Program-made: the position numbers and the translations under genes | The notes under the pieces: model-generated | Told to the model about the DNA's origin: nothing | Database searches by the model: none | The model's input: only the letters and a program-made list of their open reading frames with translations | In this document: piece by piece, positions 1 through 7,381 of the stretch | Position numbering within the stretch: position 1 is the stretch's first letter | Layout: each line of letters begins with the position of its first letter | Assembly (NCBI GenBank): GCA_027457225.1 | Contig: DAIDTL010000005.1 | Location: 1-19,539, forward strand | From: Ferrovaceae bacterium | Lineage (GTDB): Bacteria > Pseudomonadota > Gammaproteobacteria > Burkholderiales > Ferrovaceae | Reading direction: 5' to 3' | Length of the DNA stretch: 19,539 bases

Positions 1-129
1 GTCGATGACTTGTGCAGGTGTCATTTCGGTAAAAACCTTGCGCAAGGCTTCATAGCCTCCTCGCCGGATGTAATCGGCCAATCGCCAGGTGCGCTCGCCG
101 TCAAGGCCTCCCAAAATTATCTGGGTCAT
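1..129 (-). CDS. nuoF: NADH-quinone oxidoreductase subunit F (NuoF), N-terminal 43 residues, cut by window edge
   Basis: NuoF is the 51-kDa peripheral subunit of respiratory complex I. It binds NADH and FMN, carries a 4Fe-4S cluster and passes electrons from NADH into the enzyme. Only the N-terminus is present: it starts MTQIILGGLDGERTWRLADY and runs on through IRRGGYEALRKVF, the opening typical of betaproteobacterial NuoF. The FMN, NADH and cluster motifs lie beyond the window edge. The ATG at 129-127 overlaps the nuoE TGA in an ATGA quartet, which implies translational coupling. Identity rests on this short N-terminus plus its place directly after nuoE in a nuoABCDEF series, so it is well supported although partial. 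Confidence 0.93.
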   Translation of the reverse strand, partial: MTQIILGGLDGERTWRLADYIRRGGYEALRKVFTEMTPAQVID

Positions 130-602
130 GACTTCAACTCCTTGAGGAGCGCATCCAGTTTTTCCTCATCCATGAAGGAGTGCATGTCGTAGTTGTTGAC
201 CAAAAGCACCGGCGCATCACCGCAAGCGCCAAAACACTGGCCTTCCTTGAGGCTGAATTCTCCGTCAGGGGTAACTTCGTTAAAACCGATTCCCAACCGA
301 TGCTTGAGGTTGTCGCACAGCTTCTCAGCACCGGACAAGGCACAGGGAAGATTGGTACAGACGGTGATTTTGTGCCGACCCGTGGGCTTGAGGTTGTACA
401 TCTCGTAAAAGGTGGCCACTTCGTACACGGCGATGGGAGCCATGCCAAGATACTCTGCCACGCTATTCATGACTTCCTTGGGCAACCAGCCGTGTTCGTC
501 CTGTGCAATGCGCAGGGCAGACATGACCGCCGACTGCTTTTGCCCTGCAGGGTACTTGGCAATTTCGTGATCGATCAGTTGTTTCGACTGCGGGCTTAGC
601 AT
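126..602 (-). CDS. nuoE: NADH-quinone oxidoreductase subunit E (NuoE, 24 kDa, 2Fe-2S)
   Basis: NuoE is the thioredoxin-fold 2Fe-2S subunit of the complex I NADH-dehydrogenase module and partners NuoF. The 158-residue product shows the four cluster cysteines in the family pattern: C82 and C87 (CTNLPC, C-x4-C), and C123 and C127 (CFGAC, C-x3-C). The N-terminal helical region includes DEHGWLP and AVYEVATFYEMY, both family hallmarks. The frame is open upstream to 683, but the ATG at 602 is chosen because it gives the usual family length, lies 2 bases after the nuoD stop and is preceded by a strong GGAGAGGTGG ribosome-binding site. The start at 683 would overlap nuoD by about 80 bases. Confidence 0.96.
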   Translation of the reverse strand: MLSPQSKQLIDHEIAKYPAGQKQSAVMSALRIAQDEHGWLPKEVMNSVAEYLGMAPIAVYEVATFYEMYNLKPTGRHKITVCTNLPCALSGAEKLCDNLKHRLGIGFNEVTPDGEFSLKEGQCFGACGDAPVLLVNNYDMHSFMDEEKLDALLKELKS

Positions 603-604
603 AA

Positions 605-1867
605 TTAGCGGTCCACCTCTCCAAACACGATGTCCTGGGTTCCGATGATGGCAACCACATCTGCAATCATGTGGCCCCGACACATTTCATCGAGCCCGGC
701 CAGGTGGGCAAAACCAGGCGCCCTGATCTTGAGGCGGTATGGCTTGTTGGCCCCGTCGGACACGATATAGATTCCGAATTCGCCTTTAGGCGCTTCGATA
801 CTGGCCAGTGCTTCACCCACCGGCACATGGAATCCCTCGGTGAAGAATTTGAAATGGTGAATCAGCTCTTCCATGTTCTCTTTCATCTTGGCCCGAGCCG
901 GGGGAGCCACCTTATGATTTTCGGTGATGACCGGGCCCGGATTACGGCGCAGCCAGTCCACACACTGCTTGATGATTCGGTTGGATTGACGGAACTCTTC
1001 CATCCGCACCAGGTAACGGTCGTAACAATCTCCATTAACCCCGACTGGAATGTCAAAATCAAGGTCACCATAGACTTCGTAAGGCTGTTTTTTTCGCAAG
1101 TCCCATTCCACTCCCGAGCCGCGCAACATGGGGCCGGTAAACCCCAAGGCCAGCGCGCGTTCGGGCGAAACAACGCCAATTCCGACAGTGCGCTGTTTCC
1201 AGATGCGATTGTCAGTCAAAAGCGTTTCATAATCGTCCACATAACCCGGAAAGCGCCGGGTAAAATCTTCTATGAAGTCCAGCAGTGAGCCCTGACGATT
1301 TTCATTGAGCCGGCGCGCCTTGCCCTGCGAGCGCCCCTTGCGTCCCTTGTCCACCAGATGCTGGGGCATGCGCTCGGGCAGATCGCGGTAAACCCCTCCG
1401 GGCCGATAGTATGCTGCATGCAGCCGTGCACCAGACACGGCTTCGTAACAGTCCATGAGGTCTTCGCGCTCGCGAAAGGCATACAAGAATACGGTCATGG
1501 CCCCCACGTCCAGGGCATGTGCGCCCAGCCACAAAAGGTGGTTAAGGACGCGCGTAATCTCATCGAACATGACGCGGATATATTGGGCCCGCAACGGGAC
1601 GTTAAGCTCCAGAAGCTTTTCCAGTGCCAATACATAGCCATGTTCGTTGCACATCATGGACACATAATCCAACCGGTCCATATAAGGCACGGTCTGCAGA
1701 TAAGTGCGCGTTTCGGCCAATTTTTCTGTGGCCCGGTGGAGCAGTCCGATATGCGGATCGGCACGCTCGATGACTTCGCCGTCCAACTCCAGCACAAGGC
1801 GCAGCACGCCATGCGCGGCAGGGTGTTGCGGTCCGAAATTCATGGTGTAGTTGCGGATTTCAGCCAT
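605..1867 (-). CDS. nuoD: NADH-quinone oxidoreductase subunit D (NuoD, 49 kDa)
   Basis: NuoD is the 49-kDa subunit of the complex I Q-module; with NuoB it forms the quinone-binding pocket. The product has 420 residues, the normal length. It begins MAEIRNYTMNFGPQHPAAHG. H19, and Y68 in the PYMDRLDY segment, are 49 residues apart and are the likely counterparts of the His/Tyr pair that binds the quinone head group. Other family segments visible are HIGLLHRATEKL, ARLHAAYYRPGG and, near the C-terminus, MCRGHMIADVVAIIGTQDIVFGEVDR. The frame is open to 1945, but the ATG at 1867 matches the family N-terminus. This start overlaps the end of nuoC by 8 bases, consistent with coupled translation. Confidence 0.97.
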   Translation of the reverse strand: MAEIRNYTMNFGPQHPAAHGVLRLVLELDGEVIERADPHIGLLHRATEKLAETRTYLQTVPYMDRLDYVSMMCNEHGYVLALEKLLELNVPLRAQYIRVMFDEITRVLNHLLWLGAHALDVGAMTVFLYAFREREDLMDCYEAVSGARLHAAYYRPGGVYRDLPERMPQHLVDKGRKGRSQGKARRLNENRQGSLLDFIEDFTRRFPGYVDDYETLLTDNRIWKQRTVGIGVVSPERALALGFTGPMLRGSGVEWDLRKKQPYEVYGDLDFDIPVGVNGDCYDRYLVRMEEFRQSNRIIKQCVDWLRRNPGPVITENHKVAPPARAKMKENMEELIHHFKFFTEGFHVPVGEALASIEAPKGEFGIYIVSDGANKPYRLKIRAPGFAHLAGLDEMCRGHMIADVVAIIGTQDIVFGEVDR

Positions 1868-2462
1868 GGCGTTCGGTGTCCCCATAATGTTCCGGTCGAA
1901 TCGTGCGTGGGACGATCTCGCGTGGAAGAATTGACACGGGTTCATAGATAACCCGTTTTAGTTCGGGGTCATAACGCATCTCAACGTTTCCTGAGATCGG
2001 AAAATCCTTGCGGAAGGGATGGCCCACAAAACCATAATCCGTCAGGATACGGCGCAAATCGGGGTGGCCGTTGAACACGATTCCGAACAGATCGAAGGCT
2101 TCGCGCTCAAACCAGTTAACTACGGGCCATACCGATACCACCGAATCCACCAGGGGTTGGTTATCATCTTCCGCAAATACTTTGATGCGTACACGCCGGT
2201 TATGGATCACGGAAAGCAGGTGCACGACGACGCAAAACCGGCGTCCGGCCCAGCCTTGATAGGTTGAATAGTCCACCCCGCACAAATCGATGAGTTGCTC
2301 AAATTTCAGGGTGTCGCGCAGGTGCCGTGCCACGGTCAGCCATTGGTCGGCACGCACGGTCACGGTCAGTTCGTTAAGCCGGATGGTTTGTGAAAGTATC
2401 GCATCACCCAAAACGCCGGTCATGGTTTGGGACAGGGCTTCCAATGAAGAGGAGGTACTCAT
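1860..2462 (-). CDS. nuoC: NADH-quinone oxidoreductase subunit C (NuoC, 30 kDa)
   Basis: NuoC is the 30-kDa peripheral subunit of complex I and stabilises the NuoB/NuoD Q-module. The product has 200 residues. The 30-kDa family signature is clear at about residues 118-156: FEREAFDLFGI, then NGHPDLRRILTDYGF and VGHPFRKDFP. The frame extends upstream to 2591, but the ATG at 2462 (MSTSSSLEAL) gives the usual length and shares one base with the nuoB stop (TGATG). The upstream start would lie almost entirely inside nuoB. Unlike in E. coli, nuoC and nuoD are separate genes here, as is normal in betaproteobacteria. Confidence 0.96.
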   Translation of the reverse strand: MSTSSSLEALSQTMTGVLGDAILSQTIRLNELTVTVRADQWLTVARHLRDTLKFEQLIDLCGVDYSTYQGWAGRRFCVVVHLLSVIHNRRVRIKVFAEDDNQPLVDSVVSVWPVVNWFEREAFDLFGIVFNGHPDLRRILTDYGFVGHPFRKDFPISGNVEMRYDPELKRVIYEPVSILPREIVPRTIRPEHYGDTERHG

Positions 2463-2944
2463 CAGGCAACGCGCGCAATCGTGGAGGTACGACGGATTTT
2501 CATCTGCAACTGGATGAGGCCAAACAACAGGGCTTCGGCTGTGGGAGGACAACCTGGCACATACACATCTACCGGCACCACCCGGTCGCAACCGCGAACC
2601 ACTGAGTAGGAATAATGGTAGTAGCCCCCGCCATTGGCACAGGACCCCATGGATAGAACCCAGCGCGGTTCGGCCATCTGGTCGTAGACCTTGCGCAGCG
2701 CTGGTGCCATTTTATTGCACAGCGTACCGGCCACAATCATGAGGTCGGACTGACGCGGACTGGGCCTGAAAACGATGCCAAAACGATCCAGATCATAACG
2801 CGAAGCCCCGGCATGCATCATCTCTACGGCACAGCACGCCAGCCCAAACGTCATGGGCCAGAGCGAGCCCGTGCGGGTCCAGTTGATAACGGTATCAAGA
2901 CTTGTGGTGACAAAGCCTTCCTTCAGTACCCCTTCAAGCGCCAT
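2462..2944 (-). CDS. nuoB: NADH-quinone oxidoreductase subunit B (NuoB, 20 kDa, cluster N2)
   Basis: NuoB holds cluster N2, the last 4Fe-4S centre of complex I, and hands electrons to quinone. The four ligands are visible in the 160-residue product: the tandem C37-C38 (GLACCAVEMM), C102 (GSCANGGGYY) and C132 (VPGCPP). A GTG codon directly before the ATG (2947-2945) would add one residue. The ATG at 2944 is preferred because the perfect AGGAGG at 2955-2950 stands 5 bases from it but only 2 from the GTG. The gene starts 33 bases after the nuoA stop and its stop overlaps the nuoC start by one base. Confidence 0.97.
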   Translation of the reverse strand: MALEGVLKEGFVTTSLDTVINWTRTGSLWPMTFGLACCAVEMMHAGASRYDLDRFGIVFRPSPRQSDLMIVAGTLCNKMAPALRKVYDQMAEPRWVLSMGSCANGGGYYHYSYSVVRGCDRVVPVDVYVPGCPPTAEALLFGLIQLQMKIRRTSTIARVA

Positions 2945-2977
2945 CACAACCTCCTGAGCAGGATTTCAAGGTTTGGC

Positions 2978-3334
2978 TCACTCCCACTCCAGCGCACCCT
3001 TAATCCACTCGTAAATGAAACCCACGACCAGGATGGCCAAAAACACCAGCATCGCCACAAAGCCGAACAGTCCGATGTCCTTCAGAACCACTGCCCAGGG
3101 AAAGAGAAAGGCAATTTCGAGATCGAACAGAATAAACAGGATGGCCACAAGGTAATAGCGCACATCAAAACGCATGCGTGCGTCTTCAAAGGCTTCGAAA
3201 CCGCACTCGTAAGGGGAATTTTTTTCAGGGTCAGGGTGGCTGGGCGCCAGCAATTTACCCAGCAACGGCGGCACGACACCCACCGCCAAGCCCACGAGGA
3301 TGAAGAGCAGTACCGGCAAATAATTTTGCACCAT
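2978..3334 (-). CDS. nuoA: NADH-quinone oxidoreductase subunit A (NuoA)
   Basis: NuoA is a small membrane subunit of complex I (ND3 homologue) at the junction of membrane and peripheral arms, next to the quinone channel. The 118-residue product has three predicted membrane helices, roughly residues 5-27, 59-79 and 87-108. The long loop between the first two contains the conserved PYECGFE segment with C44, the counterpart of the ND3 loop cysteine. An acidic patch (FDLEIAFLFPW) is conserved in the second helix. It is the first nuo gene here and begins only 20 bases after the 3' end of the tRNA-Leu gene. The ATG at 3334 has only a weak purine stretch (GACGAGAA) as ribosome-binding site. Confidence 0.95.
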   Translation of the reverse strand: MVQNYLPVLLFILVGLAVGVVPPLLGKLLAPSHPDPEKNSPYECGFEAFEDARMRFDVRYYLVAILFILFDLEIAFLFPWAVVLKDIGLFGFVAMLVFLAILVVGFIYEWIKGALEWE

Positions 3335-3354
3335 TGCGTTCTCGTCAATATATA

Positions 3355-3439
3355 TGGTGCCGATGAGCAGACTCGAACTGCTACGGCTTTCGCCACCGCC
3401 CCCTCAAGACGGCGTGTCTACCAATTTCACCACATCGGC
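3355..3439 (-). tRNA. tRNA-Leu, anticodon GAG, CCA encoded
   Basis: An 85-base class II tRNA folds cleanly by eye. The acceptor stem pairs GCCGATG with CATCGGC (7 of 7), followed by discriminator A and a genome-encoded CCA. The D-arm has AATTGGTAGA. The anticodon stem CCGTC/GGCGG closes a TTGAGGG loop with anticodon GAG, reading CUC and CUU leucine codons. A long variable arm (GGC-GAAA-GCC) is typical of tRNA-Leu. The T-arm is AGCAG-TTCGAGT-CTGCT. It sits between secG and nuoA on the same strand, 51 bases after the secG stop and 20 bases before the nuoA start, so it is probably cut from a longer transcript. Confidence 0.97.
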
Positions 3440-3457
3440 ACAATCAAAAGAGGCGTT

Positions 3458-3479
3458 CCCAGAAACCCACGGTTTCGGG
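3458..3479 (-). other. Hairpin between secG and tRNA-Leu
   Basis: The transcript can form a 9-bp stem with a single bulged base: CCC-GAAACC pairs with GGTTTC-(T)-GGG around a 3-base GTG loop. A run of seven T lies before the hairpin rather than after it, so it does not look like an intrinsic terminator for the minus strand. It may protect the secG message end or help process the tRNA precursor; that role is inference. Confidence 0.45.
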
Positions 3480-3490
3480 TAAAAAAACGG

Positions 3491-3847
3491 TTACTTCGGT
3501 ATTTCTGAGGACTTTGAATCAGGTGCTGCAGGGGCAACAGGTGCCGATGCGGCAGGCACCGACGCAGCAGGTGCACGAGACTCTGATTGTTGCATGACGC
3601 TGGTAGCGACCGTGCTGTGTCCCGAATACCAGGTCAACAGCAGGCTGGTCGAAAAAAATACAGCCGCCAGGACCGCCGTGCTACGACTCAGGAAATTGGT
3701 TGCGCCCGATGCACCGAACAGGCCACCCGCCGAGCCACTACCAAAAGCGGCTCCCATGTCGGCCCCTTTGCCATGCTGGATCAATACCAGTCCGATGATA
3801 CCCGCCGCCGCCACCACATGCACCAACCACACCGCAGTCTCCAACAT
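3491..3847 (-). CDS. secG: Preprotein translocase subunit SecG
   Basis: SecG is the small auxiliary membrane subunit of the SecYEG protein-export channel. The 118-residue product has two membrane helices, about residues 4-23 and 53-75. The cytoplasmic loop between them carries the conserved LIQHGKGADMGAAFGSG segment. The C-terminal tail (about residues 88-118) is rich in Ala, Pro and Ser, as is usual and variable in the family. The frame is open to 3913, but the ATG at 3847 matches the family N-terminus and has GGGGA six bases before it. It starts 25 bases after the tpiA stop; the tpiA-secG-tRNA-Leu-nuoA order is common in betaproteobacteria. Confidence 0.95.
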   Translation of the reverse strand: MLETAVWLVHVVAAAGIIGLVLIQHGKGADMGAAFGSGSAGGLFGASGATNFLSRSTAVLAAVFFSTSLLLTWYSGHSTVATSVMQQSESRAPAASVPAASAPVAPAAPDSKSSEIPK

Positions 3848-3872
3848 TTGTATCCCCAAATCTCCAATCTGT

Positions 3873-4631
3873 TCAGGCTGTTGCCGCAGCCCGCCCGATA
3901 GCCATGAAATCATCGGCTACCAGTGAAGCTCCGCCTACCAAAGCGCCGTCTACATCAGGCAATCCCATCAATTCTAGCGCGTTAGATGGTTTGACGCTAC
4001 CTCCGTAAAGAATTTGAAGCCCGGCGCCTACCACCCAATCGGCATTTGAAATCCGCAGGCGCAGCGCGGCATGGACTTCCTGGGCCTGTTCAGGAGTGGC
4101 GCTCCTGCCGGTTCCGATGGCCCAAACGGGCTCATAGGCCAGGACGGCCTGGGCCAGCCGATGCACTCCCAGGCACGCCAGTACAGCATCCAACTGCCGG
4201 TGCACCACGGCCAGGGTATGCCCTGCTTCGCGCTCGGCCAGCGTTTCGCCAACGCAGATGATGGGGATGATGGACCCTTCGATCGCCGCACGTGCCTTGG
4301 CTGCCACCCGCGCATCGGTTTCGGCATGGCGTGCCCGGCGCTCGGAATGACCCACGATGGTGTAGAGACACACCATGTCCAGGAGCATGGCCACTGAAAC
4401 TTCGCCAGTAAAGGCACCAGACGGCTCCTCGCTGACATCCTGGGCGCCCCAGGCACAACGGGACCCCGTCAGGATGGACTGCGCCTGGGCGAGGTAGGGA
4501 AACGGTACCATGACTGCCATGGAAACCGTGGGCAAGATGGCCGCTCCTGCGGACACTGATTGAAGCAGCGCCGAATTCTCCGCCAGGGAACCTTGCATCT
4601 TCCAGTTCCCGGCAATCAACTTGTTGCGCAT
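3873..4631 (-). CDS. tpiA: Triosephosphate isomerase
   Basis: TpiA interconverts dihydroxyacetone phosphate and glyceraldehyde 3-phosphate in glycolysis and gluconeogenesis, in the cytoplasm. The 252-residue product has normal length and all catalytic residues: N9 and K11 (GNWKM), H95 (IVGHSERR), E167 (AYEPVWAIGTG), and the phosphate-gripping ILYGGSVKPSN near residue 208. The frame is open to 4727 but the ATG at 4631 fits the family N-terminus (MRNKLIAGNWKM) and follows a GGAG. It lies 19 bases after the pstB stop with no visible terminator between, so phosphate-regulated transcripts may run into it. Confidence 0.97.
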   Translation of the reverse strand: MRNKLIAGNWKMQGSLAENSALLQSVSAGAAILPTVSMAVMVPFPYLAQAQSILTGSRCAWGAQDVSEEPSGAFTGEVSVAMLLDMVCLYTIVGHSERRARHAETDARVAAKARAAIEGSIIPIICVGETLAEREAGHTLAVVHRQLDAVLACLGVHRLAQAVLAYEPVWAIGTGRSATPEQAQEVHAALRLRISNADWVVGAGLQILYGGSVKPSNALELMGLPDVDGALVGGASLVADDFMAIGRAAATA

Positions 4632-4650
4632 GGAATCTCCGCGACGGTGT

Positions 4651-5433
4651 TTAACCGAATTTTCCGGTGATGTAGTCTTCTGTGGCTTTTTGGCTGGGCT
4701 TGGTGAAAATCTTGTCGGTCTCGTCAAACTCGATCAGCTCACCCAGATACATGTAAGCCGTGAAATCCGATACCCGTGCCGCCTGCTGCATATTATGCGT
4801 CACGATGACCACGGTGTAATCAGATTTCATGTCATGCACCAGTTCTTCGATGTGTGCGGTGGAAATGGGATCGAGTGCCGAACAAGGTTCGTCCAGCAGA
4901 ATGACTTCAGGCTTGATCGCAATGCACCGCGCAATGCACAAGCGCTGCTGTTGTCCGCCCGAAAGTCCATTGCCACTCTGGTTGAGCTTGTCCTTGACCT
5001 CATTCCACAGGGCCGCCTTGGTCAAGGCCCACTCCACGCGTTCATCCATCTGGCTGGCACTGAGGCGCTCGTATAGCTTCACCCCAAAAGCAATATTGTC
5101 GTAAATGGACATGGGAAACGGTGTCGGTTTCTGGAAAACCATTCCGACGCGGGCGCGCAACAAGGTGGGGTCCACTTTGCTGTCGAGCACATTGCGTCCA
5201 TCCAGGAGAATCTGGCCGGTGGCCCGATTTTGCGGATAGAGTTCGTGAAGCCGGTTGAATGTGCGCAACAGCGTGGATTTGCCGCACCCCGATGGGCCGA
5301 TGAAAGCAGTCACCTTGTTGGACTGGATATCCATGGACACATTTTTAATGGCGTGAAATTTTCCATAGTAGAAATTGAGGTCGCGGATGGAAATGCGCAG
5401 ATTCTGGTCGGACGGTAGGTGTCTGGCGCTCAT
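4651..5433 (-). CDS. pstB: Phosphate ABC transporter ATP-binding protein PstB
   Basis: PstB is the ATPase of the high-affinity PstSCAB phosphate importer. The product (260 residues from this start) has the full ABC set: Walker A GPSGCGKST at 46-54, Q-loop at Q101 (VFQKPTPFPMSIYDN), signature LSGGQQQR at 157-164, Walker B VILLDEP at 177-183 and H-loop H213 (VTHNMQQA). The FQKPTPFPMSI stretch is characteristic of PstB. Start choice is uncertain: the ATG at 5433 is used here, but an in-frame TTG at 5451, just after a TGAGG, would add six residues (MPETTP). pstB ends the transporter operon; phoU, which usually follows, is absent. Confidence 0.96.
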   Translation of the reverse strand: MSARHLPSDQNLRISIRDLNFYYGKFHAIKNVSMDIQSNKVTAFIGPSGCGKSTLLRTFNRLHELYPQNRATGQILLDGRNVLDSKVDPTLLRARVGMVFQKPTPFPMSIYDNIAFGVKLYERLSASQMDERVEWALTKAALWNEVKDKLNQSGNGLSGGQQQRLCIARCIAIKPEVILLDEPCSALDPISTAHIEELVHDMKSDYTVVIVTHNMQQAARVSDFTAYMYLGELIEFDETDKIFTKPSQKATEDYITGKFG

Positions 5434-5456
5434 GGGGGTGGTCTCTGGCAACGGCC

Positions 5457-6317
5457 TCAGGAATTATTTTGTCGAAACAACACGCGCGCCAGGATGTTGA
5501 TCCCCAAAACGCTCAGGGTGATCAGGATGGCCCCCCCCCATGCAATCCTGTGCCAGTCATCGTATGGACTCATGGCAAACTGGAAAATAACCACCGGAAG
5601 GTTGGCCATCGGTGCGTTCATGTCGTGGGACATAAACTGGTTGTTGAGCGCCGTGAATAACAACGGTGCCGTTTCACCACTGATGCGGGCCACTGCCAGA
5701 AGCACTCCCGTGGCGATCCCTGTGCGCGCCGCCCGATAGGACACCATCGCAATCATTTTCCATTTGGGGGCCCCAAGGGCAATGGCCGCTTCGCGCAGGC
5801 TGTCCGGCACCAGCTTGAGCATGTCATCCGTAGTCCGCACGACCACCGGAATAACGATCAACGACAATGCCAGCGCTCCGGCCAGTCCGGAAAAATGTCC
5901 CATCCGGGCGACATAAACCGTGTAAACGAAGAGCCCCAGCACGATTGATGGCGCGCTGAGCAAAATGTCGTTAACAAAACGCGTCGCCGGGGCAAGCCAT
6001 CCCCTATGCCCATATTCCGCCAGGTAGGTGCCCGCCAAAACGCCTACCGGGGTACCGATCAGCGTGGCGGTACCGGCCATCATGACACTGCCCACAATGG
6101 CATTGGACAGTCCTCCATCGCTGCCTGGAGGCGGTGTGGGCTGCGACAATAATTGCCAGTTCAGCGCTTCAAAGCCATAGCCGAACAGCGTGATCATGAT
6201 CCAGGCCAGCCAGAACAATCCAAAGCACATTCCCAGTGCCGACATGCCCATGTTCAGGGCATTGAGACGCCGACGCGCGCGATAAACCCGTTTGGCAGCC
6301 ACCGTGGCGTGTTGCAT
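5457..6317 (-). CDS. pstA: Phosphate ABC transporter permease PstA
   Basis: PstA is one of the two inner-membrane channel subunits of the phosphate importer. The 286-residue product has about six hydrophobic helices. The first is near residues 28-47; the permease core spans roughly 70-280. The conserved cytoplasmic coupling loop that contacts the ATPase reads SLREAAIALGAPKWKMIAMVSYRAARTGI, followed by the PstA-typical ISGETAPLLFTA. The ATG at 6317 is preceded by GAGGAG at good spacing and lies 3 bases after the pstC stop, so the two permease genes are tightly coupled. The product ends 5 bases before the possible TTG start of pstB. Confidence 0.96.
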   Translation of the reverse strand: MQHATVAAKRVYRARRRLNALNMGMSALGMCFGLFWLAWIMITLFGYGFEALNWQLLSQPTPPPGSDGGLSNAIVGSVMMAGTATLIGTPVGVLAGTYLAEYGHRGWLAPATRFVNDILLSAPSIVLGLFVYTVYVARMGHFSGLAGALALSLIVIPVVVRTTDDMLKLVPDSLREAAIALGAPKWKMIAMVSYRAARTGIATGVLLAVARISGETAPLLFTALNNQFMSHDMNAPMANLPVVIFQFAMSPYDDWHRIAWGGAILITLSVLGINILARVLFRQNNS

Positions 6318-6320
6318 CTG

Positions 6321-7313
6321 TCAGCTCCTCGTCCCTTCCAGTCGTCCCAGGCGCAGTAGCATCAATTTGGCGAGCGCCAGGACTACCGTCGTAATCAGGA
6401 ACAGAATCAACCCCAATTCAATCAGGGACGAGGTGTACAGGTCACCCACCGCCTCGGCAAATTCATTGGCCAGCGAAGAAGCGATGCTGTTTCCTGGCGC
6501 CAATAAGGAGACGCTCAGACGCTGGGCGTTGCCAATCACAAAGGTTACCGCCATGGTCTCGCCCAGAGCCCGCCCCAACCCCAACATGACGCCACCCACC
6601 ACACCGGAGCGCGTATAGGGCAGCACCACTTTCCAGATCACCTCCCAGGTGGTCGCACCAAGCCCATAGGCCGATTCTTTCAAGACCGCCGGGACCAGGT
6701 CGAAGACATCGCGCATCACGGAGGAAATAAACGGAATGATCATAATGGCCAGGATCATTCCCGCAGTCAGCATCCCGATGCCCATGGGCGGCCCGTGGAA
6801 CAAGGCACCCACACCAGGGATCTGACCCAGTGTGGCGATCAGCAACGGCTCTACGGTTTTGGAAAACACCGGGGTAAAGACAAACAGACCCCACATGCCA
6901 TAGATGATGCTGGGAATGGCGGCCAGAAGTTCAATGGCTGTCCCCAGGGGGCGCTTGAGCCAGACCGGGGACATTTCAGTGAGAAAGATGGCAATCCCAA
7001 AACTGATGGGCAACGCAATCAGCATGGCAATGAAAGAGCTGACCAGCGTGCCGTAGATGGGGACCAGGGCGCCAAACTGTTCGCGGACAGGATCCCAGTC
7101 GTCCGACAGCAAAAAACCGAAGCCAAACGCCTTGATCGAGGGCAGGCTGGTCATCACCAGCGAAACAAGGATGGCCACTATGGTTCCCAGAACAAGAAAA
7201 GCGAACCCGCGGGTGAGGTTTTCAAAGAGAACGTCGCCAAATTGGTACAAACGCTGTCGTGGGGAGCGTTCTGCCAAAGCATGCGGTTCGTTCGGAAAAT
7301 GCGAAGGATTCAT
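6321..7313 (-). CDS. pstC: Phosphate ABC transporter permease PstC
   Basis: PstC pairs with PstA to form the membrane channel of the phosphate importer. The 330-residue product has a cytoplasmic N-terminal stretch of about 35 residues, then multiple helices beginning with GFAFLVLGTIVAILVSLVM. PstC-typical segments include DWDPVREQFGALVPIYGTL and ELLAAIPSIIYGMWGLFVF. The ATPase-coupling loop is LKESAYGLGATTWEVIWKVVLPYTRSG, followed by GLGRALGETMAV. The ATG at 7313 follows an AAGAG at short spacing. The gene begins 68 bases after the pstS stop, and that gap holds a hairpin. Confidence 0.96.
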   Translation of the reverse strand: MNPSHFPNEPHALAERSPRQRLYQFGDVLFENLTRGFAFLVLGTIVAILVSLVMTSLPSIKAFGFGFLLSDDWDPVREQFGALVPIYGTLVSSFIAMLIALPISFGIAIFLTEMSPVWLKRPLGTAIELLAAIPSIIYGMWGLFVFTPVFSKTVEPLLIATLGQIPGVGALFHGPPMGIGMLTAGMILAIMIIPFISSVMRDVFDLVPAVLKESAYGLGATTWEVIWKVVLPYTRSGVVGGVMLGLGRALGETMAVTFVIGNAQRLSVSLLAPGNSIASSLANEFAEAVGDLYTSSLIELGLILFLITTVVLALAKLMLLRLGRLEGTRS

Positions 7314-7329
7314 GGCGCTCTTATGACCT

Positions 7330-7353
7330 GAGAACGGGATGATAACCGTTCCC
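7330..7353 (-). other. Hairpin in the pstS-pstC gap
   Basis: On the transcript, GGGAACGG can pair with CCGTTCTC (8 bp including one G-U) around an 8-base loop. No T-run follows, so it is probably not a terminator. A stem at this place, after the highly expressed binding-protein gene and before the permease genes, is a known way to stabilise the upstream message and lower downstream expression in binding-protein ABC operons. The pairing is seen in the sequence; the role is inferred. Confidence 0.4.
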
Positions 7354-7381
7354 TTGTCGACTCCACAAATGAAAGGGGGAA

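Noticed and set aside
3458..3490. Terminator after secG
   Set aside because: A hairpin and a T7 run are both present, but the T-run precedes the hairpin on the transcript, and no stem is found directly before the T-run.
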